Shown in pieces: positions 17,099 through 29,527 of a stretch of DNA of 64,000 nucleotides (position 1 is its first letter; the number at the start of each line of letters is the position of its first letter). Made by a program: the position numbers and the translations under genes. Below the pieces are notes generated by a model, which was not told where the DNA came from, did no database searches, and saw only the letters and a program-made list of their open reading frames with translations. This stretch comes from Rhodoferax sp. GTDB taxonomy: Bacteria > Pseudomonadota > Gammaproteobacteria > Burkholderiales > Burkholderiaceae_C. The stretch spans positions 45,934 to 109,933 of the forward strand of contig NZ_JAMPYG010000010.1 in the NCBI RefSeq assembly GCF_023700745.1, read 5' to 3'.

Positions 17099-17491
17099 AT
17101 GTCCGCACTTGAATACTTTGGTAACCCGCCCGTCGCCTCCGACCACCAGCCCCGTCCGTTTTCACCAGCCGTGCGCGCTGGCGACTTTGTCTATGTATCA
17201 GGCCAGGTTCCCGCTGACGAAAACGGTGAAATCGTGCTGGGTGGAATCGAAGCACAAACGCGGCAAGTCATGAAAAATCTTTCCGCAGCGTTAGCACTGG
17301 CCGGCTGCACACTGGACGACGTTTGCAAAACCACGGTATGGTTGCAGGACGCGCGCGACTTCGGCAGTTTCAATCGCGTCTACATGAGCTACTTTGGCGA
17401 CAAAAAGCCGGCCCGCTCCACCACTGAGGCACGTCTGATGGTGGAGGCCAGGGTTGAAATCGATGTCGTGGCTTACAAGCCCCGCGCTTAA
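17099..17491 (+). CDS. RidA/YjgF family protein of the D-amino acid locus
   Basis: 130 residues from ATG 17099, preceded by AGGAA; the longer ORF-track start is unsupported. FVYVSGQVPADENGEIVLGG and KPARSTTEARLMVEARVEIDVVAYKP are Rid signatures, with the Arg of PAR that binds the substrate carboxylate in imine deaminases. It is transcribed away from the ABC operon across the twin palindromes, so it is probably co-regulated. A Rid imine deaminase fits a pathway in which the PLP enzyme releases an enamine or imine from a D-amino acid. Confidence 0.85.
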   Translation: MSALEYFGNPPVASDHQPRPFSPAVRAGDFVYVSGQVPADENGEIVLGGIEAQTRQVMKNLSAALALAGCTLDDVCKTTVWLQDARDFGSFNRVYMSYFGDKKPARSTTEARLMVEARVEIDVVAYKPRA

Positions 17492-17582
17492 GACTGCACA
17501 CCCCCAATCCTTTCCTCGCCTGTACCCGGATAGCACCAGCCAGCAGGCGGTGCGTTGGGTTGATGACGGCCTATGGCTTGCC

Positions 17583-18539
17583 TTACCCAACCAACTGTTG
17601 CTCCAATTCATGCAGCACGCGGTAACACGGCAACACGCTGGCCACACTGCTGTTGGGCTGGCGACCCTCGCGGATGGCGGCAAAGAATTCGCGGTCTTGC
17701 AGTTCGATGCCGTTCATGCTCACCGCCACGCCTGACACGTCGATTTTTTCTTCCTTGCCGTTGAACAGGTCGTCATAACGCGCGATGTAGGTGGCCGTGT
17801 CGCCGATGTAGCGGAAAAATGTGCCCAGCGGGCCGTCGTTGTTGAAGCTCAGGCTCAGCGTGCAAATGGCGCCATTGGCGCTTTTTAGCTGGATGCTCAT
17901 GTCCATGGCAATGCCCAGGGTGGGGTGGATCGGCCCCTGGATGGCGTTGGCCTTGACCACCGGACTGCCGCATTGGTAAGCGAACAGGTCCACCGTGTGG
18001 GCGGCGTGGTGCCACAGCAAATGGTCGGTCCAGCTGCGCGGCTGGCCCAGCGCGTTCATGTTGGAGCGGCGAAAAAAGTAGGTTTGCACGTCCATCTGCT
18101 GGATGTTGAACCGGCCCGCCGTGATTTGCTGGTGCACATACTGGTGGCTCGGGTTGAAGCGGCGGGTGTGGCCACACATGGCGACCAGGCCTGAGGCCTC
18201 TGCCACCTGCGCCACCGCCTCACCATCCTTCAGCACATCGCACAGCGGAATCTCCACCTGCACATGCTTGCCCGCTTGCAGGCAGGCCAGCGTTTGCGCG
18301 GCGTGCATTTGCGTGGGTGTGCACAAAATGACCGCGTCCACCTCTTTCAGCGCTAGGCTGTCAGACAGTTCTGTGGTGACGTGGCCAATGCCGTATTTGG
18401 CAGCGATCTCTTTGGTTTTGCCGAGCTCGCGGCTCACCAGAGAGACGACTTCAACGCCTTCGATGTTCTTGATGCCGTCCAGGTGCTTGATGCCAAAGGC
18501 ACCGGCACCGGCCAGGGCGACCTTGATGGGTTTCGTCAT
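17583..18539 (-). CDS. pmdC: 4-carboxy-2-hydroxymuconate-6-semialdehyde dehydrogenase
   Basis: 318 residues of the Gfo/Idh/MocA family. The Rossmann motif VALAGAGAFGIKHLDGI opens the protein, and VQVEIPLCDVL takes the place of the usual EKP motif, as in LigC/PmdC. It oxidises the hemiacetal form of the ring-cleavage product to 2-pyrone-4,6-dicarboxylate with NADP. The start abuts the pmdB stop exactly and the neighbours are all 4,5-cleavage enzymes, which makes the assignment firm. It is the last gene of the operon and converges with the RidA gene; no clear terminator was seen in the 91-bp gap. Confidence 0.92.
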   Translation of the reverse strand: MTKPIKVALAGAGAFGIKHLDGIKNIEGVEVVSLVSRELGKTKEIAAKYGIGHVTTELSDSLALKEVDAVILCTPTQMHAAQTLACLQAGKHVQVEIPLCDVLKDGEAVAQVAEASGLVAMCGHTRRFNPSHQYVHQQITAGRFNIQQMDVQTYFFRRSNMNALGQPRSWTDHLLWHHAAHTVDLFAYQCGSPVVKANAIQGPIHPTLGIAMDMSIQLKSANGAICTLSLSFNNDGPLGTFFRYIGDTATYIARYDDLFNGKEEKIDVSGVAVSMNGIELQDREFFAAIREGRQPNSSVASVLPCYRVLHELEQQLVG

Positions 18540-19851
<1,312 letters not shown>

Positions 19852-19854
19852 ACG

Positions 19855-20760
19855 TTAGCTCCAATAGAGTCGGTTGGGGTTGTCCACCAGCAGCTTGTGC
19901 TGCAGCGCTGCGCTGGGGGCGATGTGCGGAATGAAGTCGACCAGCAGGCCGTCGTCGGGCATGTGGTCCTTCAAATTGGGGTGCGGCCAGTCGGTGCCCC
20001 AGAGCACGCGATCCGGAAACTCTGCAACGATGGCCCTGGCAAATGGCACCACATCGCGGTAGGCATTTTGCTCGCCGTTCAGGGCTTTCGGGCCGGTCAG
20101 GCTCAAGCGCTCGGGGCAGCTCACCTTGCTCCAGACGTTGGCGTGCTCACGCATGAACTTCTGGAACAGGGCAAATTGCGGGCCGTCCACGGGCAGCGAC
20201 ACATCCGGGCGGCCCATGTGGTCGACCACCACGGTGGTGGGCAAGGCGGTAAAAAAGTCCCACAGCTCGGGCAGGTCCACGGCTTCGAAATAGATCACCA
20301 CATGCCAGCCCCAGGCCTTGATGCGCGCGGCAATTTCCAGCAGCTCGTCCTTGGGCGTGAAGTCCACCAGGCGTTTGACAAAATTGAAACGCACGCCGCG
20401 TACACCGGCGTCGTGCATGGCCTGCAGTTCAGCATCACGCACGCTGCGCTTCACGGTGGCCACGCCGCGTGCCCGGCCGTTTGAATGCAGCAGCGCATCG
20501 ACCAGGGCGCGGTTGTCGGCCCCATGGCAGGTGGCTTGCACGATCACATTTTTGTCGAACCCGAGCTGGTCGCGCAGGGCAAACAACTGGGCCTTGGAGG
20601 CATCACACGGCGTGTACTTGCGCTCAGGGGCATAGGGAAATTCGGCGCCCGGGCCGAACACATGGCAATGTGCATCGACCGCGCCAGCGGGCAATTTGAA
20701 AACGGGTCTGGACGGGCCGGCGTACCAGTCCAGCCAGCCGGGGGTTTTGATAAATTCCAT
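19855..20760 (-). CDS. pmdD: 2-pyrone-4,6-dicarboxylate hydrolase
   Basis: 301 residues from ATG 20760 with an AGGAAAAAGACA leader. It is an amidohydrolase of the LigI type (COG3618): VDAHCHVFGPGAEFPYAPER near the start supplies the HxH pair, VVDHMGRPD and WGTDWPHPN supply the later His and the catalytic Asp. It opens the lactone of 2-pyrone-4,6-dicarboxylate to 4-oxalomesaconate. It sits between the aldolase and dioxygenase genes. Confidence 0.92.
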   Translation of the reverse strand: MEFIKTPGWLDWYAGPSRPVFKLPAGAVDAHCHVFGPGAEFPYAPERKYTPCDASKAQLFALRDQLGFDKNVIVQATCHGADNRALVDALLHSNGRARGVATVKRSVRDAELQAMHDAGVRGVRFNFVKRLVDFTPKDELLEIAARIKAWGWHVVIYFEAVDLPELWDFFTALPTTVVVDHMGRPDVSLPVDGPQFALFQKFMREHANVWSKVSCPERLSLTGPKALNGEQNAYRDVVPFARAIVAEFPDRVLWGTDWPHPNLKDHMPDDGLLVDFIPHIAPSAALQHKLLVDNPNRLYWS

Positions 20761-20773
20761 TGTCTTTTTCCTG

Positions 20774-21457
20774 TCAGTCAATGTATTTCAGCCCGGCTTT
20801 CTCCAGCCCTTCACGCATCTTGTAGTAGTCCAGCCCGAGTACGCCCGAGGCAAAGATGGCACGTTTGGCGCCTTCGTTGGCTTCACGCGCCTCGGCTGCG
20901 TCGGCCACCTGCTGCGCGATGGCTGCGGGCACCACGACCACACCGTCGATGTCGGCAATGACCACATCGCCGGGGTTGACCTGGGCACCGGCGCACACCA
21001 CCGCAATATTGACCGAGCCCAGCGTGGCCTTGATCGTGCCTTTGGCATGGATGGCTTTGCTGAAGACAGGAAAATTCATTTCGGTCAAATCTTTCACATC
21101 GCGCACGCCGCCATCGATGACCAGGCCGACGGCACCACGCGCCTTGAACGACGTGGCCAGCAGGTCGCCAAAAAAACCGTCTGCGTTGTCGGTGGTACAG
21201 GCGGCCACCACCACGTCACCGGGCTGCAATTGCTCGGCGGCCACGTGCATCATCCAGTTGTCGCCGGGTTGCAGCAGCACCGTCACCGCCGTGCCACAAA
21301 TTCTGGCGTCGTTGTAGATCGGGCGCAGGGTGGGTTTCATGAGGCCGACGCGACCCATGGCCTCATGGATGGTGGCGACACCAAAGCGTGAAAGTTTTGC
21401 CACCGCTGCCTTGTCGGCGCGGCTGATGTTGCGTTTGACGATACCGAGCTGGTTCAT
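20774..21457 (-). CDS. pmdF: 4-carboxy-4-hydroxy-2-oxoadipate aldolase (RraA/HMG aldolase family)
   Basis: 227 residues, LigK/ProA-like. [48 protein letters not shown] (Arg and Asp of the divalent-metal and pyruvate site) and [18 protein letters not shown] are family signatures. It cleaves the final intermediate into pyruvate and oxaloacetate with Mg2+ or Mn2+. Spacing to neighbouring genes is 13 bp on each side. The decayed fragment at 2.2 kb resembles the C-terminal part of this family. Confidence 0.92.
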   Translation of the reverse strand: MNQLGIVKRNISRADKAAVAKLSRFGVATIHEAMGRVGLMKPTLRPIYNDARICGTAVTVLLQPGDNWMMHVAAEQLQPGDVVVAACTTDNADGFFGDLLATSFKARGAVGLVIDGGVRDVKDLTEMNFPVFSKAIHAKGTIKATLGSVNIAVVCAGAQVNPGDVVIADIDGVVVVPAAIAQQVADAAEAREANEGAKRAIFASGVLGLDYYKMREGLEKAGLKYID

Positions 21458-21470
21458 GTTTTTCTCCGGT

Positions 21471-21998
21471 TCAGGTGGGGGACGGCGCCTGGGTGATGTG
21501 CCTCACATGCAGTGACAGGCCGAGCGCCGCCATGTGGTTGCTGTTGCGGCTGAGAATGGTCTCGGACAGGGGCAGAAACAGCGCCTCCTCGAAGGCAGCG
21601 TGGGCTTGGTAATCGTTCACCAGTTGCTGCATGGCGGCGAGGTCGATCGCCACCGATTGCCCTTTGGCCATTTTTTTCAGTTGCGGTTCCAGCTTGGCCC
21701 ACAGCGCTTCAATCTGCCGGTGCTCACGCGTCAGCCGGTCGGTGATGACCTTGACGTGGGCCAGCTCGGCACCCGGCTCGGCGCTGGCCAGAACGGCTTC
21801 AAACAGCACCCGCTCTTCTTCCTCGTGGTGATTGAAAATGACGTCACGAAAGAAGTTGCGCGTGCTCTCGGCGGCCTGGCGCGCCCGCTCGGCAGCCAGC
21901 GCCTGAGCCGGCAACGCTTCCATGGCCTTGAGCTGCCGCAGGATACCTTCGTGGCAATGCGAGAAGTTGGTGATCGGCGCGTTAGGGATGTTGGACAT
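21471..21998 (-). CDS. Hemerythrin HHE-domain protein
   Basis: 175 residues predicted to form a four-helix bundle. Candidate diiron ligands occur as in hemerythrin-like proteins: His in FSHCHEG, the FNHHEEEE cluster, EHRQIE and [11 protein letters not shown]. Domains of this kind bind O2, NO or iron. The gene is inside the 4,5-cleavage operon (14 bp after pmdE, 13 bp before pmdF) with CAGGAG before its ATG, so co-expression with the Fe(II) dioxygenase is almost certain. Possible jobs are O2 delivery, iron supply or protection of the dioxygenase; none is demonstrated. Confidence 0.85.
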   Translation of the reverse strand: MSNIPNAPITNFSHCHEGILRQLKAMEALPAQALAAERARQAAESTRNFFRDVIFNHHEEEERVLFEAVLASAEPGAELAHVKVITDRLTREHRQIEALWAKLEPQLKKMAKGQSVAIDLAAMQQLVNDYQAHAAFEEALFLPLSETILSRNSNHMAALGLSLHVRHITQAPSPT

Positions 21999-22012
21999 TA
22001 GAAAACTCCTGA

Positions 22013-23044
22013 CTAAGCGACTTGCCGGGCTTTGAGGAACGCGTCCAGCCGCGGAAACACGCGCCGCGCGTTGCCTTCATAAATCTGCTGGCGGTCGGCT
22101 GCGCTCAAAATTTTGCTGGCTTCGATGTAGCGCCTGGTGTCGTCATAGTAGTGGCCGGTTTCAGGGTCGATGCCGCGCACCGCGCCAATCATTTCACTGG
22201 CAAACAGCACGTTTTTCACCGGGATCACCGTGTTGAGCAGGTCAATGCCTGGCTGGTGGTAAACGCAGGTGTCAAAGAAGATGTTGTTGAGCAGGTGCTC
22301 TGACAACAGCGGCTTTTTCAACTCCTGCGCCAGCCCCCTGAAACGGCCCCAGTGGTAAGGCACGGCGCCGCCGCCATGCGGAATCAGGAACTTGAGCGTC
22401 GGAAAATCCTTGAACAAATCGCTGGTCAGGCACTGCATGAAGGCCGTGGTGTCGGCGTTCAGGTAGTGCGCGCCGGTGGTGTGAAAGCAGGCGTTGCAGC
22501 TGGTGCTGACGTGGATCATCGCCGGCAGCTCGTACTCCACCATCTTCTCGTAAATCGGGTACCAATGCCGGTCACTCAGTGGTGGCGAAGTCCAGTGGCC
22601 GCCGCTGGGGTCGGGGTTGAGGTTGATGCCGACCGCGCCATACTCCTTGACGCACTTTTCCAGCTCGGGGATGCAGCTGGCCGGGTCCACGCCGGGCGAC
22701 TGCGGCAGCATGGCCACGGGTACGAAGTTGTCCGGAAACAACTGGCTGACGCGCCAGCACAGTTCATTGCAGATAGCGGCCCAGGTGCTCGACACATGGA
22801 AGTCGCCGATGTGGTGCGCCATGAAGCTGGCGCGCGGCGAAAACAGCGTGAGGTCGGAACCCCGTTCGCGCATCAGGCGCAGCTGGTTGGCCTCGATCGA
22901 TTCACGCAGTTCGTCGTCGCTGATGCGCAGGTCGGTCGCCTTCGGGCTGAGAGCCGGGTCCTGGATACCGGCGATTTGCTGGTTGCGCCAGGTTTCCAGC
23001 GCTTTGGGGGCGGTGGTGTAGTGGCCGTGGCAGTCGATGATCAT
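22013..23044 (-). CDS. pmdE: 4-oxalomesaconate hydratase
   Basis: 343 residues, amidohydrolase-2 family of the LigJ type. MIIDCHGHYTTAPKALETWRNQQ is the characteristic opening with the HxH metal motif; MIHVSTSC, LKFLIPHGGGAVPYHWGRFRG and LFASEMIGAVRGIDPETGHYYDD follow. It adds water to 4-oxalomesaconate to give 4-carboxy-4-hydroxy-2-oxoadipate, the aldolase substrate. It lies between pobA and the hemerythrin gene. Confidence 0.93.
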   Translation of the reverse strand: MIIDCHGHYTTAPKALETWRNQQIAGIQDPALSPKATDLRISDDELRESIEANQLRLMRERGSDLTLFSPRASFMAHHIGDFHVSSTWAAICNELCWRVSQLFPDNFVPVAMLPQSPGVDPASCIPELEKCVKEYGAVGINLNPDPSGGHWTSPPLSDRHWYPIYEKMVEYELPAMIHVSTSCNACFHTTGAHYLNADTTAFMQCLTSDLFKDFPTLKFLIPHGGGAVPYHWGRFRGLAQELKKPLLSEHLLNNIFFDTCVYHQPGIDLLNTVIPVKNVLFASEMIGAVRGIDPETGHYYDDTRRYIEASKILSAADRQQIYEGNARRVFPRLDAFLKARQVA

Positions 23045-23073
23045 GGCAGTGCTTTCTAAATATCAGGAGTCCA

Positions 23074-25612
<2,539 letters not shown>

Positions 25613-25616
<4 letters not shown>

Positions 25617-26158
25617 GCCTGCACCCCGCTGTGGCTCATGCGCCAATGAAAACTCACCATGTAAAAACCTGCCAGTGCCAGCAACAGGAAGCCTGGCACC
25701 ATCAGCACCTGGGCAATCCAGACCGGCCAGCCCAGGATCATGCTGGTCTCGCCCGCCGCCTTGATGGCAAACGCACCCACGGCAGCCCGCCAGGTGATCA
25801 CCGCACCAAACAGCCCCACCAACAGGGAGCCAAAGGCATCCAGCCGATGCACCGTGGCCGGACTGGCCTTGGCGGTGAAGAAGTCGACCTTGACGTCGCC
25901 GCCATTCAAATGGCAATAAGCAAAAAAGCTGGCTGAAGCAAATGCGGCGGTCATCTGCAGCATTTCCACATCACCCGGCACCGGCGCAGCAAACAGCTTG
26001 CGCCCCACAATGCTGATGATGCTCATGAGCACGATGGCCACAAACATCAGGCCGCCCATGATGGCCGAGACCTTGGACGCGCGAAACAAAAGTTGCCCCA
26101 CGGGACCAAAGGCGCGCGATGCGGCACCAGGGTCGGCGCCGGGAATGGGCTCATGCAT
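25613..26158 (-). CDS. TRAP transporter small permease (DctQ)
   Basis: 181 residues from ATG 26158, preceded by a strong GGAGGAGAA site. Four hydrophobic segments and the DctQ motifs SIVGRKLFAAPVPGDVEMLQ and ALAGFYMV are visible. It bridges the binding protein and large permease in the inner membrane. It overlaps the large-subunit start by 4 bp. A 93-bp gap separates it from the binding-protein gene. Confidence 0.9.
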
Positions 26159-26251
26159 GGACAGTTCTCCTCCGACGCTGCCAAACAAGACAACGTCAAA
26201 CCATTGACTTCAGGGGCACCCGGTGTGACGCCTGTCACACCGGGAAAACAT

Positions 26252-27286
26252 TTACTTGACCGCGTACTTGGCGATCAAAGCACGTGCGTTTTCCAGCAAC
26301 AACTTGCCATTGGCACCTTTGGCGGTGACGTCTGCCACCCAGTCATTGGTGATTTGCTCGCCGATTTTTTTCCAGCTCTGCAATTCAGCCGCCGGAATCA
26401 CGTTGTGGGTGTTCTTTTCGGTCAGCTTTTTGCCAATGCCATCGGCCGCCAGAAAAGCCTTGCCGATGGAGCCCGACAGGGCCTGGCCGCTGTTGGCATC
26501 GATCACTTTTTTCAGCTCGGGCGGCAGGCTTTCGTATTTCGCCTTGTTCATGGCAAAAGCGAAGGTGGAGGTGTAAATGGCAGGCTCGGACGGATCGGTC
26601 TCGGAGTGGAACTTGACCAGCTCCTGGATTTTGACCGAAGGCACCACCTCATAAGGCACCAGCGCACCGTCAATCACCGACTTGGCCAGAGCCTCGCTCA
26701 CCGCGGGCACTGGCATGGCCACCGGTGTGGCACCCAGCGCCGCCAGCAGCTTGTTGGTCTGGCGGGTCGGGGCGCGGACCTTCATGCCTTTCAGGTCGGC
26801 CATGGTCTTGATCGGCTGCTTGCTCATGTGAAACACGCCATCACCATGGACGTGCAGCGCCAGCAGCTTGACGTCCTTGAACTCGGCGGCCACATTCGGA
26901 TTGGTCTGGACAAAGTCCCACAGCGCCTTGCTGGTGCCCTCAGGGCTTTGCATCATGAAGGGAAGTTCGAACACCTCCGACAAGGGAAAACGGCCGGCCA
27001 TGTAGCCGGGCAACACCCAGGTCACATCGACCACGCCATCCTTGACCTGGTCGAACAACTGCGGCGGCGTGCCACCGAGCTGCATCGACGGGTAAATCTG
27101 GCATTTCATCTTGTCGCCGGATTCCAGTGCAATCTTGTCGCACCAGGGCTTGATAAACATGGTCTGCGCGGCTGAACCGGCGGGCAGGAAGTGGTGCACC
27201 TTGAGCGTGACCGTTTGCGCCGAGGCGCTGAAGGCGGCGCAAGCCAGCACCGAAAGTGCCGCGAGAGATTTGAGTGATGCTTTCAT
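26252..27286 (-). CDS. TRAP transporter solute-binding protein (DctP)
   Basis: 344 residues with a clear signal peptide (LAALSVLACAAFSASAQ, cleavage after SASA). The mature protein shows DctP features LKVHHFLPAGSAAQTMFIKPW, DLKGMKVRAPTRQTNKLLAALGATPV (the Arg that binds substrate carboxylate) and ALVPYEVVPS. It should present an organic acid to the TRAP channel. AGGAG lies before the ATG. Confidence 0.92.
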   Translation of the reverse strand: MKASLKSLAALSVLACAAFSASAQTVTLKVHHFLPAGSAAQTMFIKPWCDKIALESGDKMKCQIYPSMQLGGTPPQLFDQVKDGVVDVTWVLPGYMAGRFPLSEVFELPFMMQSPEGTSKALWDFVQTNPNVAAEFKDVKLLALHVHGDGVFHMSKQPIKTMADLKGMKVRAPTRQTNKLLAALGATPVAMPVPAVSEALAKSVIDGALVPYEVVPSVKIQELVKFHSETDPSEPAIYTSTFAFAMNKAKYESLPPELKKVIDANSGQALSGSIGKAFLAADGIGKKLTEKNTHNVIPAAELQSWKKIGEQITNDWVADVTAKGANGKLLLENARALIAKYAVK

Positions 27287-27344
27287 GTAGTCTCCTGTTG
27301 TAAAAATAAAACCAAGTCTTACGGTTCAAATGGTAGCGGGGGTT

Positions 27345-28469
27345 TCAGCTCGCTAGGTCATGCGCCGGCCAGACCGCGGCAGGCACCATGACCTCACCCC
27401 GCATGATCAGCCGTGCCGTGCGCAATAGCGCCGCCCGGGTCACTTTCTGCGGGTCTTGCGGGTCCAGCCCCAGTGCCACACTGAATTCGCCGGTTGGGTG
27501 CTCGACCGATACCGTGGGCATATTGCCCGCCGGCATCACGGCCACACCGTCGCACACCGAGCCCTTGAGCACGCACGCGGTGCCCACCGTGACGGCGGCC
27601 AGCACGCCAATGGCGTCGTGACACACATGGGGAATGAAGCTGCGCGTGCTGATGCTGCCACCGGCGCTGGGCGGCGCAATCAACGTCATTTTGGGGTAAT
27701 TCTTTTGCGCCACATCGCCCAGGCCCATCCTGAGCGAAATCTGCAGGCGCAGCGCTTCGAGGCGACGCTTCAAATCGTCGTCGGCATTGAGTTCTGCCAC
27801 CGACTCGTAACCGTTACGGCCCAGGTCGCTGGCCTTGAACAGCACCAGCGGCATGCCGTTGTCGATGCAGGTCACGTCCAGCGTGAAGGGTGCAAAACCA
27901 TCGCCGGTTACAGTGATGCGGTCACGCACCTGGCCTGTGGGCAGCAAGCCGGAACACACCGAGCCTGCGGTATCCAGAAAATTGATGGTCACCGGCGCGG
28001 CGCTACCGGGCACGCCGTCAATGCGGGCGTTGCCGGTGTAACGCACCCGGCCGTCTGGCGTGGCCACGGTGATGTCGCACTGCATGCCGGTGTTGAGGGT
28101 CAGCACACGCGCCGTGGTGGTGTCGCCCTGCACCGCCACCAGGCCGCGTTCTATGGCAAAAGGCAGCACGGCCGCCAGCATGTTGCCGCAGTTGGGCGTG
28201 GTGTCCACCGTGTCGCGCTCGGGCTGCAGCTGGGCAAACAAAAAGTCCACCGCCACGCCGGGCGTCTGGCTCGGGCTGACGATGCCGACCTTGCTGGTCA
28301 ACGGATGCGCGCCACCCAAGCCGTCGATCTGGCGCCGGTCCGGCGAACCCATCACCGCCAGCAGCACGCGGTCACGCGTGGCCACATCTGAGGGCAGGTC
28401 CGAGGCCAGAAAAAATGGCCCGCGTGAGGTACCACCGCGCATGAAATGACAGGGAATAGGCGTTTGCAT
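27345..28469 (-). CDS. galD: 4-oxalomesaconate tautomerase (PrpF family, GalD/LigU-like)
   Basis: 374 residues. The PrpF-type opening IPCHFMRGGTSRGPFF, DGLGGAHPLTSKVGIVSPS, and TPNCGNMLAAVLPFA with its catalytic-position Cys identify the family; GALD/LigU members isomerise the oxalomesaconate double bond between hydrolase and hydratase steps. It is the first gene of the operon and divergent from the LysR regulator. Other PrpF members act on aconitate, but position in this operon makes the tautomerase role the best fit. Confidence 0.87.
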   Translation of the reverse strand: MQTPIPCHFMRGGTSRGPFFLASDLPSDVATRDRVLLAVMGSPDRRQIDGLGGAHPLTSKVGIVSPSQTPGVAVDFLFAQLQPERDTVDTTPNCGNMLAAVLPFAIERGLVAVQGDTTTARVLTLNTGMQCDITVATPDGRVRYTGNARIDGVPGSAAPVTINFLDTAGSVCSGLLPTGQVRDRITVTGDGFAPFTLDVTCIDNGMPLVLFKASDLGRNGYESVAELNADDDLKRRLEALRLQISLRMGLGDVAQKNYPKMTLIAPPSAGGSISTRSFIPHVCHDAIGVLAAVTVGTACVLKGSVCDGVAVMPAGNMPTVSVEHPTGEFSVALGLDPQDPQKVTRAALLRTARLIMRGEVMVPAAVWPAHDLAS

Positions 28470-28527
28470 GCGCCGGATTCTGACGGCATTTACCGGTCTT
28501 CAAAAGCCAAAAAGGCCACTACCAGAT

Positions 28528-28559
28528 ATAACAACTTGGCATAATTGATGGCTTGTTAT
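28528..28559. promoter_or_regulatory. Inverted repeat in galD/LysR divergent promoter region
   Basis: ATAACAA (28528-28534) and TTGTTAT (28553-28559) are perfect 7-bp arms 25 bp apart start to start, in the 137-bp divergent region. The spacing is compatible with two half sites of a LysR-type tetramer. The right arm ends 47 bp before the LysR ATG. This is the best candidate operator for the 4,5-cleavage operon. Confidence 0.4.
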
Positions 28560-28606
28560 GGTTAACCCTTAATCCCCCAACAGAGGTACGTCACAGTCTG
28601 CCGTCC

Positions 28607-29515
28607 ATGGACCTGAAACAACTCGAATACTTTGTGCGCGTGGCCGAACTGGGCAGTTTTACCCGTGCCGCCATCGCCCTCAACGTGGCACAACCGGCGC
28701 TCAGCCGCCAGGTGCGACTGCTGGAGGTGGAACTGCGGCAAAACCTGTTGACGCGCAATGGCCGCGGCGCTCTGCCCACCGAGGCCGGCAAGCTGCTGCT
28801 GGCGCATGGCCGCGGCATCTTGCACCAGGTGGCGCGTGCGCGCGAAGAGCTGGGCCGGGTGCGCGGCTCGCTGGCGGGCCGGGTGGCCGTGGGCCTGCCC
28901 ACCAGTCTGGCACGGCTGCTGACCGTGCCGCTGATCCGGGCCCATCAAACCGAACTGCCCGATGCCACGCTGGCCATCAGCGAAGGTTTGTCGTTGCCGA
29001 TGCAGGAGTCGCTCATGGCCGGACGGCTCGATATTGCCGTGCTCTACAACGCCCAGCCCGGTTCAGACATCGACATCACCCCGCTGCTCGAAGAAGACCT
29101 GCTGCTGGTGCAACGGCGCCCCCCCGGCCTGGCCGAAGAACCACCACCCGGCCCCATTACCCTGCGCGAACTGGCCAAATTGCCACTGGTGATCCCGACC
29201 CGGCCCAACGCCATCCGCATGCAGGTGGAGACCGAACTCACCAACCTGGGCTGCCGCCTGAACATGGCGCTGGAAATTGATGGGGTTTCAGCCATTCTGG
29301 ATCTGGTAGCCGACGGGGCCGGTAGCGCCGTGCTGTCACGCAACGCCGTAGCCAGCTCGATCCGGCCCTCTGCATTTACCGTGCGCACCATCACCGACCC
29401 GGTGCTGCGCACCAAAATCTGCATGGCCACCAGCGCGCTGCGCCCCACCACGCTGACGCAGCAGGCCACACTGGCGCTGCTGCAGCGCACGGTGCAGCAG
29501 GTGTTCAAGGTGTAA
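28607..29515 (+). CDS. LysR-family regulator of the 4,5-cleavage operon
   Basis: 302 residues from ATG 28607 (MDLKQLEYFVRVAELGSFTRAA); the ORF track starts earlier without support. The winged helix ends in RLLEVELRQNLLTRNGRG, and LSRQVRLLEVEL is the recognition region. The effector domain follows (GRVAVGLPTSLARLLTVPLI). It is divergent from galD and is the presumed activator of galD-TRAP-pobA-pmd, comparable to PmdR/GalR-type regulators. It converges with parC, with 12 bp between stops. Confidence 0.87.
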   Translation: MDLKQLEYFVRVAELGSFTRAAIALNVAQPALSRQVRLLEVELRQNLLTRNGRGALPTEAGKLLLAHGRGILHQVARAREELGRVRGSLAGRVAVGLPTSLARLLTVPLIRAHQTELPDATLAISEGLSLPMQESLMAGRLDIAVLYNAQPGSDIDITPLLEEDLLLVQRRPPGLAEEPPPGPITLRELAKLPLVIPTRPNAIRMQVETELTNLGCRLNMALEIDGVSAILDLVADGAGSAVLSRNAVASSIRPSAFTVRTITDPVLRTKICMATSALRPTTLTQQATLALLQRTVQQVFKV

Positions 29516-29527
29516 AACCCGGGGCAG

